A DNA stretch of 50,094 nt from Pseudomonadales bacterium (GTDB lineage: Bacteria > Pseudomonadota > Gammaproteobacteria > Pseudomonadales > Azotimanducaceae), in contig JAHRWB010000208.1 in assembly GCA_019090385.1 (NCBI GenBank), positions 1-50,094 on the forward strand, written 5' to 3'. Of this stretch, positions 49,377 through 50,094 are shown in pieces. Made by a program: the position numbers and the translations under genes. Below the pieces are notes generated by a model, which saw nothing but the letters and a program-made list of their open reading frames with translations, searched no databases and was not told the origin of the DNA. Each line of letters starts with the position of its first letter. Positions within the stretch are counted from its first letter, which is position 1.

Positions 49377-49487
49377 GCATAACAAAGCAAGGCAATCTGA
49401 CAGCTTACTCTCCATTTCTGTACGTGCGAAAAAATATTCGCACATACAGAAATTCCGTTACAGCTGCAGTTGCTTGCGGCGTTATGT
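49377..49487 (+). other. integron attC-like recombination site 1
   Basis: It opens with GCATAAC (49377-49383) and closes with GTTATGT (49481-49487). The L arms GCAAGGCAA and TTGCTTGC pair with one unpaired G, the extra-helical base typical of attC. The centre holds a 17 bp arm hairpin (49414-49430 with 49437-49453, one mismatch). It starts 3 bases after the GNAT stop. Length 111 bp, within the attC range. Confidence 0.75.
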
Positions 49488-49520
49488 GTCATTTAAGCAG
49501 CGAGCAAGGGGAATATCTAG

Positions 49521-49892
49521 TTGAGTGAATCAGAATTTCTAGAGGTCATAAATCTGCATGCTGGTAATGCTATTACCAGTTTTTCTGTGCTTATAACTTA
49601 CTTGTTTGGCTTTATCACCGCAGCATACATAGTTGGCTCAAAGCTATCGAAGGTCCAAGTACTAATGATTTCGATTTTGTACATCTTGTCATGCTTTGTT
49701 TGGATAGTATCGGTTCTCACGCATGCCGATTCTTTTGCAACGCTAGTAGCTGCTCATCCAGATTACGTTCCTTCTCCTTTTTGGTTGCTACCCTGGCCTG
49801 TTCTCGCTGGTTTTATTGGAATTAGCGCCCTAGCTGCTAGTTTGTATTTTATGTATGACGTACGCTCAAAAGATGTCCAGTCCAACACATAA
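49521..49892 (+). CDS. small three-helix membrane protein (cassette gene)
   Basis: A 123-residue protein from TTG 49521, with AAGGGGA 8 bases upstream. Three hydrophobic segments are seen at about residues 16-37, 46-65 and 90-112. No known family. It begins 34 bases after the closing R box of attC 1 and its stop codon lies within the opening R box of attC 2, the compact layout of a cassette gene. Confidence 0.7.
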   Translation: MSESEFLEVINLHAGNAITSFSVLITYLFGFITAAYIVGSKLSKVQVLMISILYILSCFVWIVSVLTHADSFATLVAAHPDYVPSPFWLLPWPVLAGFIGISALAASLYFMYDVRSKDVQSNT

Positions 49893-49961
49893 CAAATAAA
49901 GGCAGCAAGGGCACTTCGCGCCGGGACTCGCTAACGCTCGCCCCTGCTTGAAGCGTTAGGC
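49887..49961 (+). other. integron attC-like recombination site 2
   Basis: It opens with ACATAAC (49887-49893) and closes with the consensus GTTAGGC (49955-49961). Imperfect inner arms GGCAGCAAGGGC and GCCCCTGCTTG face each other across a short centre. Length 75 bp. It overlaps the end of the upstream gene and precedes another gene start by 20 bases. Confidence 0.75.
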
Positions 49962-49981
49962 CGCAAAAATAGTATTGAGAT

Positions 49982-50094
49982 ATGGACAAGCAAAAGAGCA
50001 CGATTAGACAGCGAGCAGATGAAGTCAAAGACTATCAATGCAAAAACTTGATAGCTGTCATCGAAGAGCCGAATGATATAAAAAATATAGGAAC
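49982..50094 (+). CDS. TrmH/SpoU-like RNA methyltransferase (3'-truncated by window edge)
   Basis: The first 37 codons only. MDKQKSTIRQRADEVKDYQC leads to NLIAVIEEPNDIKNIG, which resembles the first motif of the SpoU/TrmH 2'-O-ribose methyltransferase family (a V(L/I)E-x-P-x-(D/N)-x-x-NIG pattern). It starts 20 bases after attC 2, so it would be the third cassette gene. Family call is tentative because most of the protein is outside the window. Confidence 0.5.
   Translation, partial: MDKQKSTIRQRADEVKDYQCKNLIAVIEEPNDIKNIG

Overview
The window is a chromosomal segment of a gammaproteobacterium. Gene order and protein sequences match that class: tuf, the S10, spc and alpha ribosomal operons, a nadD-rsfS-rlmH-mrdA-mrdB-mltB-rlpA-dacA-ybeD-lipB cell-wall cluster, divergent hemA-prfA-prmC and lolB, then prs-rplY-pth-ychF. 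Moderate GC and the type of accessory genes would suit a marine or aquatic lineage, but that part is inference.

Region 1 (1-15431) is a near-continuous translation block. It starts inside tuf and runs rpsJ to rplQ, including secY and rpoA, all on the + strand with short gaps or overlaps. Two points are unusual. There is a structured roughly 220 bp leader between rpsJ and rplC, and a TonB-dependent receptor gene lies directly after rplQ, possibly starting inside it. Region 2 (15397-24381) holds the TonB receptor, uvrA (-), ssb (+), uppP (-), a LON-domain protein and proA. Region 3 (24388-33069) is the nadD to lipB cluster, coupled by repeated 1-4 base overlaps; it links NAD synthesis, ribosome silencing, rod-shape peptidoglycan synthesis and lipoate transfer. 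Region 4 (33040-41594) holds a MoeB/ThiF-like gene behind hemA-prfA-prmC (-), then lolB, tRNA-Gln, prs, rplY, pth and ychF (+). The usual ispE between lolB and prs is absent from this spot.

Region 5 (41734-50094) begins at an elongator tRNA-Met and is clearly accessory. It contains four paralogues of a small single-pass membrane protein family, associated with a 137 bp intergenic repeat (two near-identical copies and a truncated third). Between paralogues 2 and 3 lies a graveyard of mobile elements: two non-collinear IS91-family transposase fragments, an IS3-family left-end relic, a GC-rich SnoaL-like gene, and a flavin-binding (PPOX-type) pseudogene with an in-frame stop. Next come two small unknown genes, a GIY-YIG nuclease-like gene with inverted repeats at both ends, and at the right edge a run that reads as integron gene cassettes: a GNAT acetyltransferase, a small membrane protein and a truncated TrmH/SpoU-like methyltransferase, separated by two attC-like sites. 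No integron integrase, phage integrase or intact transposase is visible.

The best candidates for something undescribed are the repeat-linked array of TM-anchored paralogues and the integrase-less cassette run beside it.
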